Positions 8,105 through 18,736 of a stretch of 64,000 nt of DNA are shown here, piece by piece. The stretch is from the NCBI GenBank assembly GCA_031553315.1, contig JAVBLT010000007.1, forward strand, positions 1 through 64,000. Direction: 5' to 3'. The position numbers were made by a program, and so were the translations under genes. The notes beneath the pieces were generated by a model that was not told where the DNA came from, searched no databases, and saw only the letters and a program-made list of their open reading frames with translations. Numbering within the stretch: the stretch's first letter is position 1; every line of letters starts with the position of its first letter. The DNA is from JAVBLT01 sp031553315 (lineage in GTDB: Bacteria > Verrucomicrobiota > Kiritimatiellia > RFP12 > DVOR01).

Positions 8105-9303
8105 TATTTGAACTGAACGCCGGCGTCGATGCGGTATTCATCCATATCGCCGTAATAAGCTTCGTCATAACGATCCATGATGTAGCTGCCTGAGGCGTAA
8201 ACCGACATCCACCGGGTGATGCGGTAATTGCCGCGCAGGCGGAAGGCGTAATAGGAACGGGTGTATTCCAAGGCGCTGTAGGTGGAATCGTCGACGCGGT
8301 TGTCTTCAATGCGGTAGGAGACGTCGGCCCGGAAATCAAACTTGGGCCGGGGTTTGTAGTTCAGGCCGAGCGAGAAGGCGTTTGACCAGCGGTACATGGT
8401 GTTCTGATAGGAGTCGGAAGGGGTGAACTGGGAGTTGGCGAGGGCTGAGAGCGCCCATTTGTCGGTAATGGCCCAGGCGGCTGAAACGGAGTAGGAGGGG
8501 GCTATGTTGCTGCCGCCGCCCTGGCCGCCGTATTCGTACATGCCGATACCGGCGACTGCTCGGTAGGTGAATTTTTTGGCGAGGCCGATGCGGGAGGAGA
8601 AACCGGCCATGGCGGTGTACTGGTAGGAATCTTCCTTCATGTCGCCGGAGTCGGCGCCGAAGGTGAGCACGCCGACCAGGTCGGTTTTACCGGTGAGCTG
8701 ATAGTTGATCTGGCCTTGGAAATCGTAGGATTCGGAACCGGAAAGGCCTCTGTTGTCGCCGATGTAGCGGAGCTTGGAGTAGCCGCCGCCGAGGGTCCAG
8801 ACCGTTTTCTCGGAGGCTGAGGTTTTGGCGATGGCGCCGTTGAGGGAGAAGCTTTCCTGTTCGCGGGAATCGATATAGGCGGTTTCGGTATCGGAGCCGC
8901 CGTAGAATTCATCATTGTTGGTGCGGCGGTAGGATTCGCTGAGCATGAAGCGCCAGCCTTTTTCGGTCCATTTGGAGAGCGAGACCTGTTCGCCCCAGTA
9001 GTCGCCGTCCATGCCGTCTTCGTTGCCGCGTTCCCACGTGTACCACCCGCGGGCGGTGAGCTCAATGCGGTTTCCTGTGATGCCCAACCCGAGCGAGGGC
9101 GAAATGGTCAATCCGACCCCGTCTTTTTTACCGGGCTCGTTCTTTTTGGTGCTGTTGATGTTGGAATCGTAATAAACGCCTAAGCTGAGGGAGGGCGTCC
9201 ATAGGAAATTGCTGTTCGGATAATAAATGCCAACTTCCTGGGCCCGTGCCGACAATGTCAGCACTGTGATCAGAAGAGCCACATAACGTGCGGGGTGTTT
9301 CAT
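8101..9303 (-). CDS. Outer-membrane beta-barrel protein of the polysaccharide locus
   Basis: The 400-residue protein has a signal peptide (cleavage likely after SARA, about residue 21). The mature chain is made of alternating amphipathic strands rich in Tyr, Ser, Gly and Arg. It ends in the aromatic tail FKY expected of Bam-inserted barrels. The strand count looks compatible with a 16- to 18-strand barrel, but I did not model it. Barrels of this kind often sit in exopolysaccharide loci beside Wza/Wzc genes and may help secrete or anchor polymer. Its stop overlaps the TTG of the following gene. No enzymatic motif is visible. Assignment to a named family was not possible by eye. Confidence 0.8.
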   Translation of the reverse strand: MKHPARYVALLITVLTLSARAQEVGIYYPNSNFLWTPSLSLGVYYDSNINSTKKNEPGKKDGVGLTISPSLGLGITGNRIELTARGWYTWERGNEDGMDGDYWGEQVSLSKWTEKGWRFMLSESYRRTNNDEFYGGSDTETAYIDSREQESFSLNGAIAKTSASEKTVWTLGGGYSKLRYIGDNRGLSGSESYDFQGQINYQLTGKTDLVGVLTFGADSGDMKEDSYQYTAMAGFSSRIGLAKKFTYRAVAGIGMYEYGGQGGGSNIAPSYSVSAAWAITDKWALSALANSQFTPSDSYQNTMYRWSNAFSLGLNYKPRPKFDFRADVSYRIEDNRVDDSTYSALEYTRSYYAFRLRGNYRITRWMSVYASGSYIMDRYDEAYYGDMDEYRIDAGVQFKY

Positions 9304-9379
9304 ATTTGAATCTCCATGATACGTATCGAATGATTAGGCGACCGGGGGCGGGGTACACGATTGACAATGGGGGGGCAAA

Positions 9380-10270
9380 TCAACCCCCGGTGCGCTGACC
9401 ATTGTAAGGCGGAGGGGGTGTGGGGAGAGCGTCTGGAACGCCGATGTCGGGGTTTCCGGGTTCGCGGATGTTGGCCAGGGGGTCGGTCAGGCCGACGGGG
9501 ACGTTGAGGCCGAACATCTGGTCGGTCTGGGTGACGGTGTCGGACAGGATGGCGAGGGTATCGAGGATGTTGCGCTCGAGAATCGGGGGTCTGGCTTTGT
9601 CTTCGGGAATGCGGACGAGTTCTTTGAGACCGCCGATGGCGGCGATTTTGGAGTAGTCGCCGCGGACGAGGTCGGGAAGCCAGGATTTGACGGTGTTGCG
9701 GAGGCTTTCGTCTTTGGGAAGGTAGTTGATGTATTCGTTCGTGGCGCGCTCGGGGTCGGCGCTGCCGCGGATGAAGAGGGAGGTGATGACGGTGAGGCGG
9801 GCGATGGGCATGTCGGCGCGGTCGGCTTTGAGGCGGGCTTCGGCGGAGGAGATGACGCGCTCGGCGAAGTCGTCGTAGGCTTCGTTGGAGAGTGCGTTTT
9901 TCTTCTGGTCGAAGCCGGGGGCGAGGCGGTCGGCCACCACGCCGATGTAATCGAGGGGGACGCCGGAGAAGATGGCGGTAATGACGTCGGCCTTTGCGGT
10001 TGCGCCGGCGGCGGCGACGAGGGTGACGGCGGCATCGCCGATGATTTGGGCTTTTTCTTCGGGGGGAATGGGCAGGGTGCTGATGATGCTCATCATTTTT
10101 TTGGCGTAATCGGCGCGCTGGGCGGGATCAAGCTTGGCCATTTCCGCGCGGATGGCGGCGGGTGTGACGGATTCCGCCGTGACGGGCGCAGGTGCGGCCG
10201 GGGTCTGCGCCAGGAGGGGCATGGGGGCGCAGGTGAGCAGGAGCACGGCGGCAAACAGTAGTTGTTTCAT
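9380..10270 (-). CDS. Exported protein of unknown function in polysaccharide export locus
   Basis: I do not recognise this 296-residue protein. ATG at 10270 has AAAGGA upstream and gives a clean signal peptide, MKQLLFAAVLLLTC, cut before about residue 22. The mature part is mostly helical and rich in Ala, Asp and Lys. It begins with a Pro/Ala stretch and ends with a Pro-rich tail, PTPPPPYNGQ. There are no membrane segments, so it should be periplasmic or loosely attached. It lies 37 bases after the Wza-like gene and 76 before the barrel gene. That places it among envelope-spanning export components, and it could be an adaptor. Confidence 0.75.
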   Translation of the reverse strand: MKQLLFAAVLLLTCAPMPLLAQTPAAPAPVTAESVTPAAIRAEMAKLDPAQRADYAKKMMSIISTLPIPPEEKAQIIGDAAVTLVAAAGATAKADVITAIFSGVPLDYIGVVADRLAPGFDQKKNALSNEAYDDFAERVISSAEARLKADRADMPIARLTVITSLFIRGSADPERATNEYINYLPKDESLRNTVKSWLPDLVRGDYSKIAAIGGLKELVRIPEDKARPPILERNILDTLAILSDTVTQTDQMFGLNVPVGLTDPLANIREPGNPDIGVPDALPTPPPPYNGQRTGG

Positions 10271-10307
10271 TTTTTTTATCCTTTCGCCAATAATCAAAAT
10301 AGGGGGG

Positions 10308-10970
10308 TTACATCCATGATTCGGGAACGAAAATCACGTCGCCCGCTTTGAGGGTGACGTTGAGGTGATCGGCTCCTTCTTCGCCGATTTTGAGCATGTC
10401 GATGCGGTATTGCGCTTTTTTACCGTCTTCCAAGCCGCGGGTGAGCTGAACTTTGCGGGTGTTGGCGATGCGTGTGGTGCCGCCTGCGAGCTGGATGGCG
10501 CGCAGGAGGGTCAGGTCACGCGTTGAGGGGATGCTGACGTGGCCGGGTTTGTTGACTTCTCCGGTGACGAGTACGGAACCGAAGGGGGAGGTGCCGTCGG
10601 CGAGTTCTTTGGTGACATAATAGACGCTGACGGTGGGGTCGCGGAAGTAGGTGGCGTAGTCTTTCGCAAGCTTTTCTTCGAGGGCGCGGAGCTTGAGGCC
10701 CTGGCAGCTGACGACGCCGAGGAGGGGCATCATGATTTCATACTGGGCGGAGATTTCTTTGATTTCTTCCGGGAAAACGGGTTCTCCGAGGACGGATACG
10801 GCCACGCGGATGTGGGAGCCTGGATAAAGCTCGCGCTCGGTTTCGATGCGTTTGTCGACCCGGGTACCGTCGTCAAGCGGCGGAACCTGGTTTTTCGGCC
10901 ACAGGAAACCTAAACATCCCGTGGTGAGGGAGAGTAAGGCAACTCCAAGCAATATCAATACATGTTTCAA
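10308..10970 (-). CDS. Wza-like polysaccharide export lipoprotein
   Basis: The 220-residue protein begins with a lipoprotein signal whose lipobox LTTGC puts the lipidated cysteine at residue 19. A polysaccharide-export domain follows (about 50-120, GSHIRVAV...). A single SLBB-type domain follows that (VLVTGEVNKPGHVSIP, about 135-215). Proteins of this family form the outer-membrane exit pore for capsule or exopolysaccharide and dock on Wzc. E. coli Wza is about 380 residues with two SLBB domains and a C-terminal pore helix. This one is much shorter and ends right after the first SLBB, so the barrel encoded two genes downstream may supply the outer-membrane channel. It is the first gene after the promoter at 11.03 kb. 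Confidence 0.9.
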   Translation of the reverse strand: MKHVLILLGVALLSLTTGCLGFLWPKNQVPPLDDGTRVDKRIETERELYPGSHIRVAVSVLGEPVFPEEIKEISAQYEIMMPLLGVVSCQGLKLRALEEKLAKDYATYFRDPTVSVYYVTKELADGTSPFGSVLVTGEVNKPGHVSIPSTRDLTLLRAIQLAGGTTRIANTRKVQLTRGLEDGKKAQYRIDMLKIGEEGADHLNVTLKAGDVIFVPESWM

Positions 10971-11013
10971 AAGGGAACCTCAAAAATGAAGCTGATAATC
11001 TCAACGCACTCGC

Positions 11014-11043
11014 ATAGTAGCACTTTTAGCCGGAAGCTGGCAA
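11014..11043 (-). promoter_or_regulatory. Putative sigma70 promoter of the export operon
   Basis: On the minus strand TTGCCA (11043-11038) and TACTAT (11019-11014) are 18 bases apart, about 44 bases upstream of the Wza-like start codon. They match the consensus at five of six and four of six positions. It is the only convincing promoter before the ten genes that follow with gaps of at most 76 bases. Confidence 0.5.
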
Positions 11044-11153
11044 GCCTCTTCTTTTCAAAACGTGCTTTTTCCCGCCGGGACATGTGCTTTTGCTGCTCAA
11101 AAACAACACTCTTTTCCTTTACAGGAGGGGGCTGTTCCCGCTGGGGGGCAGGG

Positions 11154-13835
11154 TCAGGAGGCAAAGGCGGCGTGGAGGGTCTGGAGGCGGCGGAGGGTTT
11201 CGGCGAGCTCGGTTTGTTTTTCGCGCTGCTGGGCAATGATGGCGGGGGGGGCTTTGGCAACGAAGCTTTCGTTGGAGAGTTTGGCGCTGACGTTGGCGAG
11301 GAAGCCTTTTGTCTTTTCGATCTCGGTTTCGAGGCGGGCGCGCTCGGCGGCGATGTCGACGAGGCCCTGGAGGGGGAGGTAGAGGGTGCCGAGGGTGCCG
11401 AGGGCGCTGGGGTTGGCGCCGGCGGGGGGGGTGTCGATGAGGGTGATGGTTTCGGCGCGGGTGGCGGCTTTGAGGCTTTCAAGGTCGGCCTGGAGGCGGT
11501 CGGCGGCGGCGGGGTCGGCGGGGTGGATGAGGAGGGTGACGGGGCGGGAGGGGGGGATGCCGTAGTCGGCGCGCAGGGCGCGGCTTGCGGTGATCATTTC
11601 GCGCTTGGCGTTGACGTAGGCGAGGGGTTCTCCGGTGAGGTTCCAGGCGGTTTTGTTTTCTTCGGCGAGGGGGGCGGGCCAGGGGGTGCGCATGAGGGTT
11701 TCGTTTTCGCCGCCGTAGCCGAGCTGGTGCCAGATTTCTTCTGTGATGAAGGGCATGTAGGGGTGGAGGAGGCGGAGGGTCTGGCCGAAGGTGTGGGCGA
11801 GGATGGCGAGGATCTGGTCGCGGCGTTTTGGGTGGGGGCCGTTGAGGTCGGCTTTGGCGTATTCGAGGTACCAGTCGCAGAAGGAGGTCCAGGCGAAGTC
11901 GTAGACGGCGAGGGCGGCATCCTGGAAGCGGTAGTTTTCGAGGTGGGCGGTGACGGCTGCGACGGTGCTGTCGCAGGTGAGGAGGAGGTGGCGGTCGTCG
12001 TCGCTGAGGAGGGTGGGGTCGAGGGTGAGGCCGGCGGGCTGGGGGAAGGTGAAGCCGGGTGCTTTTTGGGCGTTCATTTCGAGGAAGCGGGCGGCGTTCC
12101 AGAGCTTGGTGGCGAAGTTGCGGCCGATTTCGAATTTGTCGCGGTTGACGTAGACGTCCATGCCGGGGGAGGTGATGAGCATGAGGCTGAAGCGGAGGGC
12201 GTCGGCGCTGTAGGTTTCGATGATTTCGAGGGGGTCGATGGAGTTGCCGAGGGATTTGGACATTTTCCGGCCTTGGTCGTCGCGGACGATGCCGTGGATG
12301 ACGACGTTGCGGAAGGGGATTTCTTTCATGAACTGGCAGCCGGCCCTGATCATGAGGGCGACCCAGAAGAAGATGATGTCGGGGGCGGTGACGAGGTCGG
12401 CGGTGGGGTAGTAGAATTTGAGGTCGCCGGTTTTTTCGGGCCAGCCGAGGGTGCTGAAGGGCCAGAGCCAGGAGGAGAACCAGGTGTCGAGCACGTCGGG
12501 ATCCTGGATGATGGCGTCGGGGCCGGAGGCGCAGATGGGGCAGGTCTTGGGGGGGGTGCGGGCGGCCCATTCGTGGTTGCAGCCGGTGCAGGTGTAGACG
12601 GGGATGCGGTGGCCCCACCAGATCTGGCGGGAGATGCACCAGTCGCGGATGTTTTCCATCCAGTTGAAGTAGATGTTTTCCCAGCGCTGGGGGGTGAATG
12701 TGATGGCGCCGCTGCGGACGGCTTTGATGGCGGGTTCGGCGAGGGGTTTCATTTTGACGAACCACTGTTTGGAGAGGCGTGACTCGACGATGGTGTCGCA
12801 CCGGTAGCAGTGGCCGACTTGGTTGGCGTAGGGCTCGGTTTTGACGAGGAAGCCGGCGGCTTCGAGGTCGGCGACGAGCTTTTTGCGGCAGGCGAAGCGG
12901 TCGAGGCTCTGATAGGCGGGGCCGGCGGTTTCGTTCATGGTGCCGTCGCCTTCCATGACGTTGATGACGGGAAGGCTGTGGCGCTGGGCGACGGCGAAGT
13001 CGTTGGCGTCGTGCGCGGGTGTGATTTTGACGACGCCGGTTCCGAATTCGCGCTCGACGTAGTCGTCGGCGACGACGGGGATTTCGCGGCCGGTGAGGGG
13101 CAGGATCACTTTTTTGCCGTGGAGGTGGAGGTAGCGTTCGTCTTTGGGGTTGACGGCGACGGCGGTGTCGCCGAGCATGGTTTCGGGGCGGGTGGTGGCG
13201 ACGATGATTTCGCCGCCGCCGAGCACGGGGTAGCGGATATGCCAGAGGAAGCCGTTGTTGGGCTGGTGCTCGGTTTCGTCGTCGGCGAGGGCGGTTCCGC
13301 AGCGGGGGCACCAGTTGACGATGTAGTTGCCGCGGTAGACGAGGCCTTTTTCGTACATGCGGCAGAAGACTTCGGTGACGGCTTTGCTGAGGCCGTCGTC
13401 CATCGTGAAGCGTTCGCGCTGCCAATCGAGGCTGCTGCCCAGGCGGCGGAGCTGGTTGGTGATGGTGGCGCCGTATTGGTGCTTCCATTCCCACACGCGC
13501 TCGATAAAGGCTTCGCGGCCGAGGTCTCTGCGGCTTTTTCCTTCTTTTTTAAGGGCTTTTTCAACGACGTTTTGGGTGGCGATGCCGGCGTGGTCGGTTC
13601 CGGGGATCCAGATGACGTTGCGCCCTTGCATGCGGCGCCACCGCACGAGCACGTCTTGAACGGTTTCGTTCAGGGCGTGGCCCATGTGGAGGATGCCGGT
13701 CACGTTGGGCGGGGGTATCACTACGGCGTAGGGCTCGCCGCCCTGCGAGGGGTCGGCGTGGAAACATCCGCGGGTTTCCCACCAGGGGTACCATTTCGCT
13801 TCGATTGCCTTGGGGTCGTAGTGTTTATCCATCAT
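11154..13835 (-). CDS. valS: Valyl-tRNA synthetase
   Basis: This 893-residue class I synthetase charges tRNA-Val. The HIGH box appears as HMGH in PPNVTGILHMGHAL near residue 50. The KMSKS loop is GRKMSKSLGN near residue 530. Two zinc-type CxxC pairs (CPRCG and CTGCNHEW...CPIC) and the CP1 editing region with TTRPET lie between them. The C-terminal 60-70 residues form the expected coiled-coil arm. ATG at 13835, with a second ATG directly after it, has AAAGG upstream; a longer in-frame extension is Pro/Ala-rich and overlaps ppdK. It follows ppdK by 22 bases, so the two are probably cotranscribed. Confidence 0.96.
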   Translation of the reverse strand: MMDKHYDPKAIEAKWYPWWETRGCFHADPSQGGEPYAVVIPPPNVTGILHMGHALNETVQDVLVRWRRMQGRNVIWIPGTDHAGIATQNVVEKALKKEGKSRRDLGREAFIERVWEWKHQYGATITNQLRRLGSSLDWQRERFTMDDGLSKAVTEVFCRMYEKGLVYRGNYIVNWCPRCGTALADDETEHQPNNGFLWHIRYPVLGGGEIIVATTRPETMLGDTAVAVNPKDERYLHLHGKKVILPLTGREIPVVADDYVEREFGTGVVKITPAHDANDFAVAQRHSLPVINVMEGDGTMNETAGPAYQSLDRFACRKKLVADLEAAGFLVKTEPYANQVGHCYRCDTIVESRLSKQWFVKMKPLAEPAIKAVRSGAITFTPQRWENIYFNWMENIRDWCISRQIWWGHRIPVYTCTGCNHEWAARTPPKTCPICASGPDAIIQDPDVLDTWFSSWLWPFSTLGWPEKTGDLKFYYPTADLVTAPDIIFFWVALMIRAGCQFMKEIPFRNVVIHGIVRDDQGRKMSKSLGNSIDPLEIIETYSADALRFSLMLITSPGMDVYVNRDKFEIGRNFATKLWNAARFLEMNAQKAPGFTFPQPAGLTLDPTLLSDDDRHLLLTCDSTVAAVTAHLENYRFQDAALAVYDFAWTSFCDWYLEYAKADLNGPHPKRRDQILAILAHTFGQTLRLLHPYMPFITEEIWHQLGYGGENETLMRTPWPAPLAEENKTAWNLTGEPLAYVNAKREMITASRALRADYGIPPSRPVTLLIHPADPAAADRLQADLESLKAATRAETITLIDTPPAGANPSALGTLGTLYLPLQGLVDIAAERARLETEIEKTKGFLANVSAKLSNESFVAKAPPAIIAQQREKQTELAETLRRLQTLHAAFAS

Positions 13836-13857
13836 TTTCGCAAACCTTTTCGATCGC

Positions 13858-16671
<2,814 letters not shown>

Positions 16672-16789
16672 TGGTTTTCCTCAATCCTGGGGGGGGCATT
16701 ACTTAATCGCTTACAAAACGAACGGGAGGGAGCATAGCAGATTATGGGGTGAAGTCAAGCCCAAGAATAGGAAAAGCGGCGGCAGACCG

Positions 16790-18085
16790 TCAGCGTTTCC
16801 TGGGCGCCGGGAGAGCCGAGGTGCAGGCCCAGGCGCCCATGTTGACGCAGCCTTTGGTCAAGAGCGTGGCGCCGCGCATATCGAGCGCCCGGGCGGCTTT
16901 CGGGTCGCCGGCCCCGAGGCAGGGCGAACCGGGAAGAAGGCGGTAATCGCCTTTGGCCGGATTCGCGAAGCGGGGGTTCTGGTCGATATTGCAGGCGCCG
17001 GGGTGGCCGCCCTGGATGCAGGAGTGGCCGGCGGTGGCCAGGGAAAGGCCGGGGGCGGAGTTGGCCCAGGCGATGCAGGAGATGAGGTTGCCTTTGTAAA
17101 CGGCTCCGCCCTCCGTGGCGGTGTTGCCGGCAAGGGTGCAGTTTGTCAGGCGGGCATACTCGGTTCGGCTGTTGTAGCCCGCCGCGCCGCCGCCGAGCCT
17201 GGCGGTGTTGCCGGTGAGCGTGCACCCTTCGAGAAACGCGCCGTAAACGCCTCCCCCTTCGGTGGCGGTGTTGTTGGAAAGGGCGCAGTTTTTGAGCGTG
17301 CAGTCGGATCGTTCGCCGCCATAAACGCAGCCCGCCGCGCCGCCGCCGAATCGGGCGGTATTGCCGGCGAGGGTGCATGCTTCGAGCGTGCTTTGGAAGG
17401 CGCCGCCGCCGCTTTGGCGGGCGGTGTTGCCTGAGAGCGTGCAGGCGTGAAGGGCGCCGCCGTGAGCGCCGCCGCCATAGGTGGCTGTGTTGCCGGAGAG
17501 CGTGCAGGCTTGAAGCGTGCAATGCTGGGCGCCGCCGCCGAAGTCGGCAGCGGTGTTGCCGCTGACGGTGCATTGGGCGAGCATGGCATAAACCGCGCCG
17601 CCGCCGCTCCCCCGGTCGCCGGTGGCGGTGTTGCCGGAGAGGGTGCAGGCCTGAAGGGAGCCCTGGTAAGCGCCGCCGCCGATGACGGCGGTGTTGTTGG
17701 TCAGCGTGCAGGCTTGAAGCGTGCCGTTGCAGGAAGCGCCGCCCCAGCCGGCCTTACCGTTTCGAAGGGTGAAGCCTCGAAGGACGGTGTTGGTCTGGCC
17801 GGGGGTGTCGAACCCGAACCCGGAGCAGACGAAGAGAGTGGCGCAGCGATTGGTGCCGCCGCCGTCGATAATGGTTTTTGCGGCGCCGTGCGTGCTTTCG
17901 ATGGTGATCGCCTTGTTGTCGCAGGTGATGGGAGCGTAGATGCCGGGAGCCACGCGGATGGTGTCACCCGCGGCGGCGGCGTCGATGGCGGCCTGGAGGG
18001 TAGCGTGGCCGCCGGGCACGGCGAGAACGGCCGCACCCAGGCGAGCGCCGCAAAAGGCGAAGAGGAAGAGGATATTTGTTTTCAT
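16790..18085 (-). CDS. Secreted right-handed beta-helix repeat protein with choice-of-anchor-type C-terminus
   Basis: The 431-residue protein has a signal peptide and an N-terminal pectate-lyase-like start (ATLQAAIDAAAAGDTIRVAPG). It continues with nine or ten units of about 21 residues built on the pattern LxACTLSGNTAxxGGGA (about residues 115-330). Each unit should make one turn of a beta-helix, with Asn and Cys ladders. The end (DQNPRFANPAKGDYRLLPGSPC, here split by me into DQNPRF and GDYRLLPGSPCLGAGDP) resembles the choice-of-anchor Q region common in PVC bacteria. The units repeat at DNA level with a period near 63 bases, so copy number may vary between strains. Surface location and a carbohydrate- or adhesion-related role are inferences; no catalytic residues were identified. 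Confidence 0.85.
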   Translation of the reverse strand: MKTNILFLFAFCGARLGAAVLAVPGGHATLQAAIDAAAAGDTIRVAPGIYAPITCDNKAITIESTHGAAKTIIDGGGTNRCATLFVCSGFGFDTPGQTNTVLRGFTLRNGKAGWGGASCNGTLQACTLTNNTAVIGGGAYQGSLQACTLSGNTATGDRGSGGGAVYAMLAQCTVSGNTAADFGGGAQHCTLQACTLSGNTATYGGGAHGGALHACTLSGNTARQSGGGAFQSTLEACTLAGNTARFGGGAAGCVYGGERSDCTLKNCALSNNTATEGGGVYGAFLEGCTLTGNTARLGGGAAGYNSRTEYARLTNCTLAGNTATEGGAVYKGNLISCIAWANSAPGLSLATAGHSCIQGGHPGACNIDQNPRFANPAKGDYRLLPGSPCLGAGDPKAARALDMRGATLLTKGCVNMGAWACTSALPAPRKR

Positions 18086-18091
18086 AAGGAG

Positions 18092-18120
18092 AGAATAAAC
18101 CTCTCTCTAAAAGAAATCAA
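18092..18120 (-). promoter_or_regulatory. Possible promoter of the beta-helix gene
   Basis: TTGATT (18120-18115) and TATTCT (18097-18092) are separated by 17 bases. The -10 box ends only 6 bases before the ATG at 18085, and no Shine-Dalgarno sequence is visible. If real, the mRNA would be leaderless or nearly so. Confidence 0.3.
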
Positions 18121-18145
18121 GGCTTTTCTGTACCGATTACGCCAG

Positions 18146-18207
18146 TAAATTGCACAATGAGATGGGGCGGTCAAAGGAGGAGAGCCCGTGCGCAATTCGT
18201 CAAACGA
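18146..18207 (+). repeat. R2 repeat, copy b (possible IS end)
   Basis: This segment aligns with 30341-30405 at roughly three-quarters identity: TAAATTG, CAATGAG, GGGGCGG, TGCGCAA and CGTCAAACGAG recur in the same order. Here it lies about 80 bases upstream of a transposase remnant. At the other site it directly abuts the MITE-like repeat. It may be the terminus of an IS30-type element, but the matching end is not in the window. Confidence 0.55.
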
Positions 18208-18284
18208 GATGAAGAAGGATAAAGGGAAGAAAACCCAACCTTTCTTCCCCCGGGGGAGGAAAAAACGTGAAAAAGGGAATATCG

Positions 18285-18585
18285 CCTTTACAGCGCCCAA
18301 CGCGCCACTACCTGGTGAGCCGTCTTTCCGCCGTCAGCCGGCGCGAGGTGCTCCGGGCTCTGCGCCGGCATATGCGCAGCGGGCGCATGAAAACCGTTCG
18401 CTCCATCACGACCGACGCCGGCGGCGAATTTCTCACCGCCCGTTTTCCAAAGCCTTCCCCGGGTTCGCCCTTTTTTACACCCACGCCTGCGCCGCCTGGG
18501 AAAAGGGATCGGTTGAAAACTGCAGCCGCCACGTCCGGCGTTTCTACCCCAAGTCGACCGACTTCAGCCGCGTCTCCCTCGCTAG
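18285..18585 (+). pseudogene. IS30-family transposase remnant, frameshifted and truncated at both ends
   Basis: One frame reads TRHYLVSRLSAVSRREVL and then SITTDAGGEF, which matches the DDE-domain block around the second catalytic aspartate (TITxDNGxEF) of IS30 transposases. From about 18440 the match moves to the frame one base back: FYTHACAAWEKGSVEN, then RRFYPKSTDFSRVS, equivalent to YxxPYxSWERGxNEN and RxFFPKGTDF. A one-base loss in the run near 18445 explains the shift. Only about 100 of some 330 residues remain. The N-terminal helix-turn-helix is missing, and the 3' end stops exactly at the CTAGAGC end of a MITE-like repeat. It cannot encode active transposase. Confidence 0.8.
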
Positions 18586-18695
18586 AGCATATTTCGATTG
18601 ATCTTTCCGATTTTTCTCGGTGCTTTTTGTTTTTGAACTTCACCCTTTCAGCTCGCCGTAGCGTTGCTACGGCTCGCCTCAAGAGTTTGTCAAAA
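18582..18695 (-). repeat. MITE-like repeat, copy 2 (truncated, opposite orientation)
   Basis: Starting at CTAG (18582), this copy follows the reverse complement of the 30406-30570 copy with only a few substitutions up to GTTTGTCAAAA (18695), then diverges. The internal 8-bp hairpin is intact at 18655-18673. The distal 45 bases with the other inverted repeat are lost. It lies between the transposase remnant and the hydrogenase operon terminator. Confidence 0.85.
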
Positions 18696-18700
18696 GCGAA

Positions 18701-18724
18701 AAGCCCCTGCGGGTGCAGGGGCTT
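18701..18724 (-). terminator. Rho-independent terminator of the hydrogenase operon
   Basis: AAGCCCCTGC pairs with GCAGGGGCTT around a four-base loop, 13 bases after the hndD stop. On the minus strand it is followed by TTTTCGCTTTT. Confidence 0.85.
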
Positions 18725-18736
18725 CTTTGTTTACCG

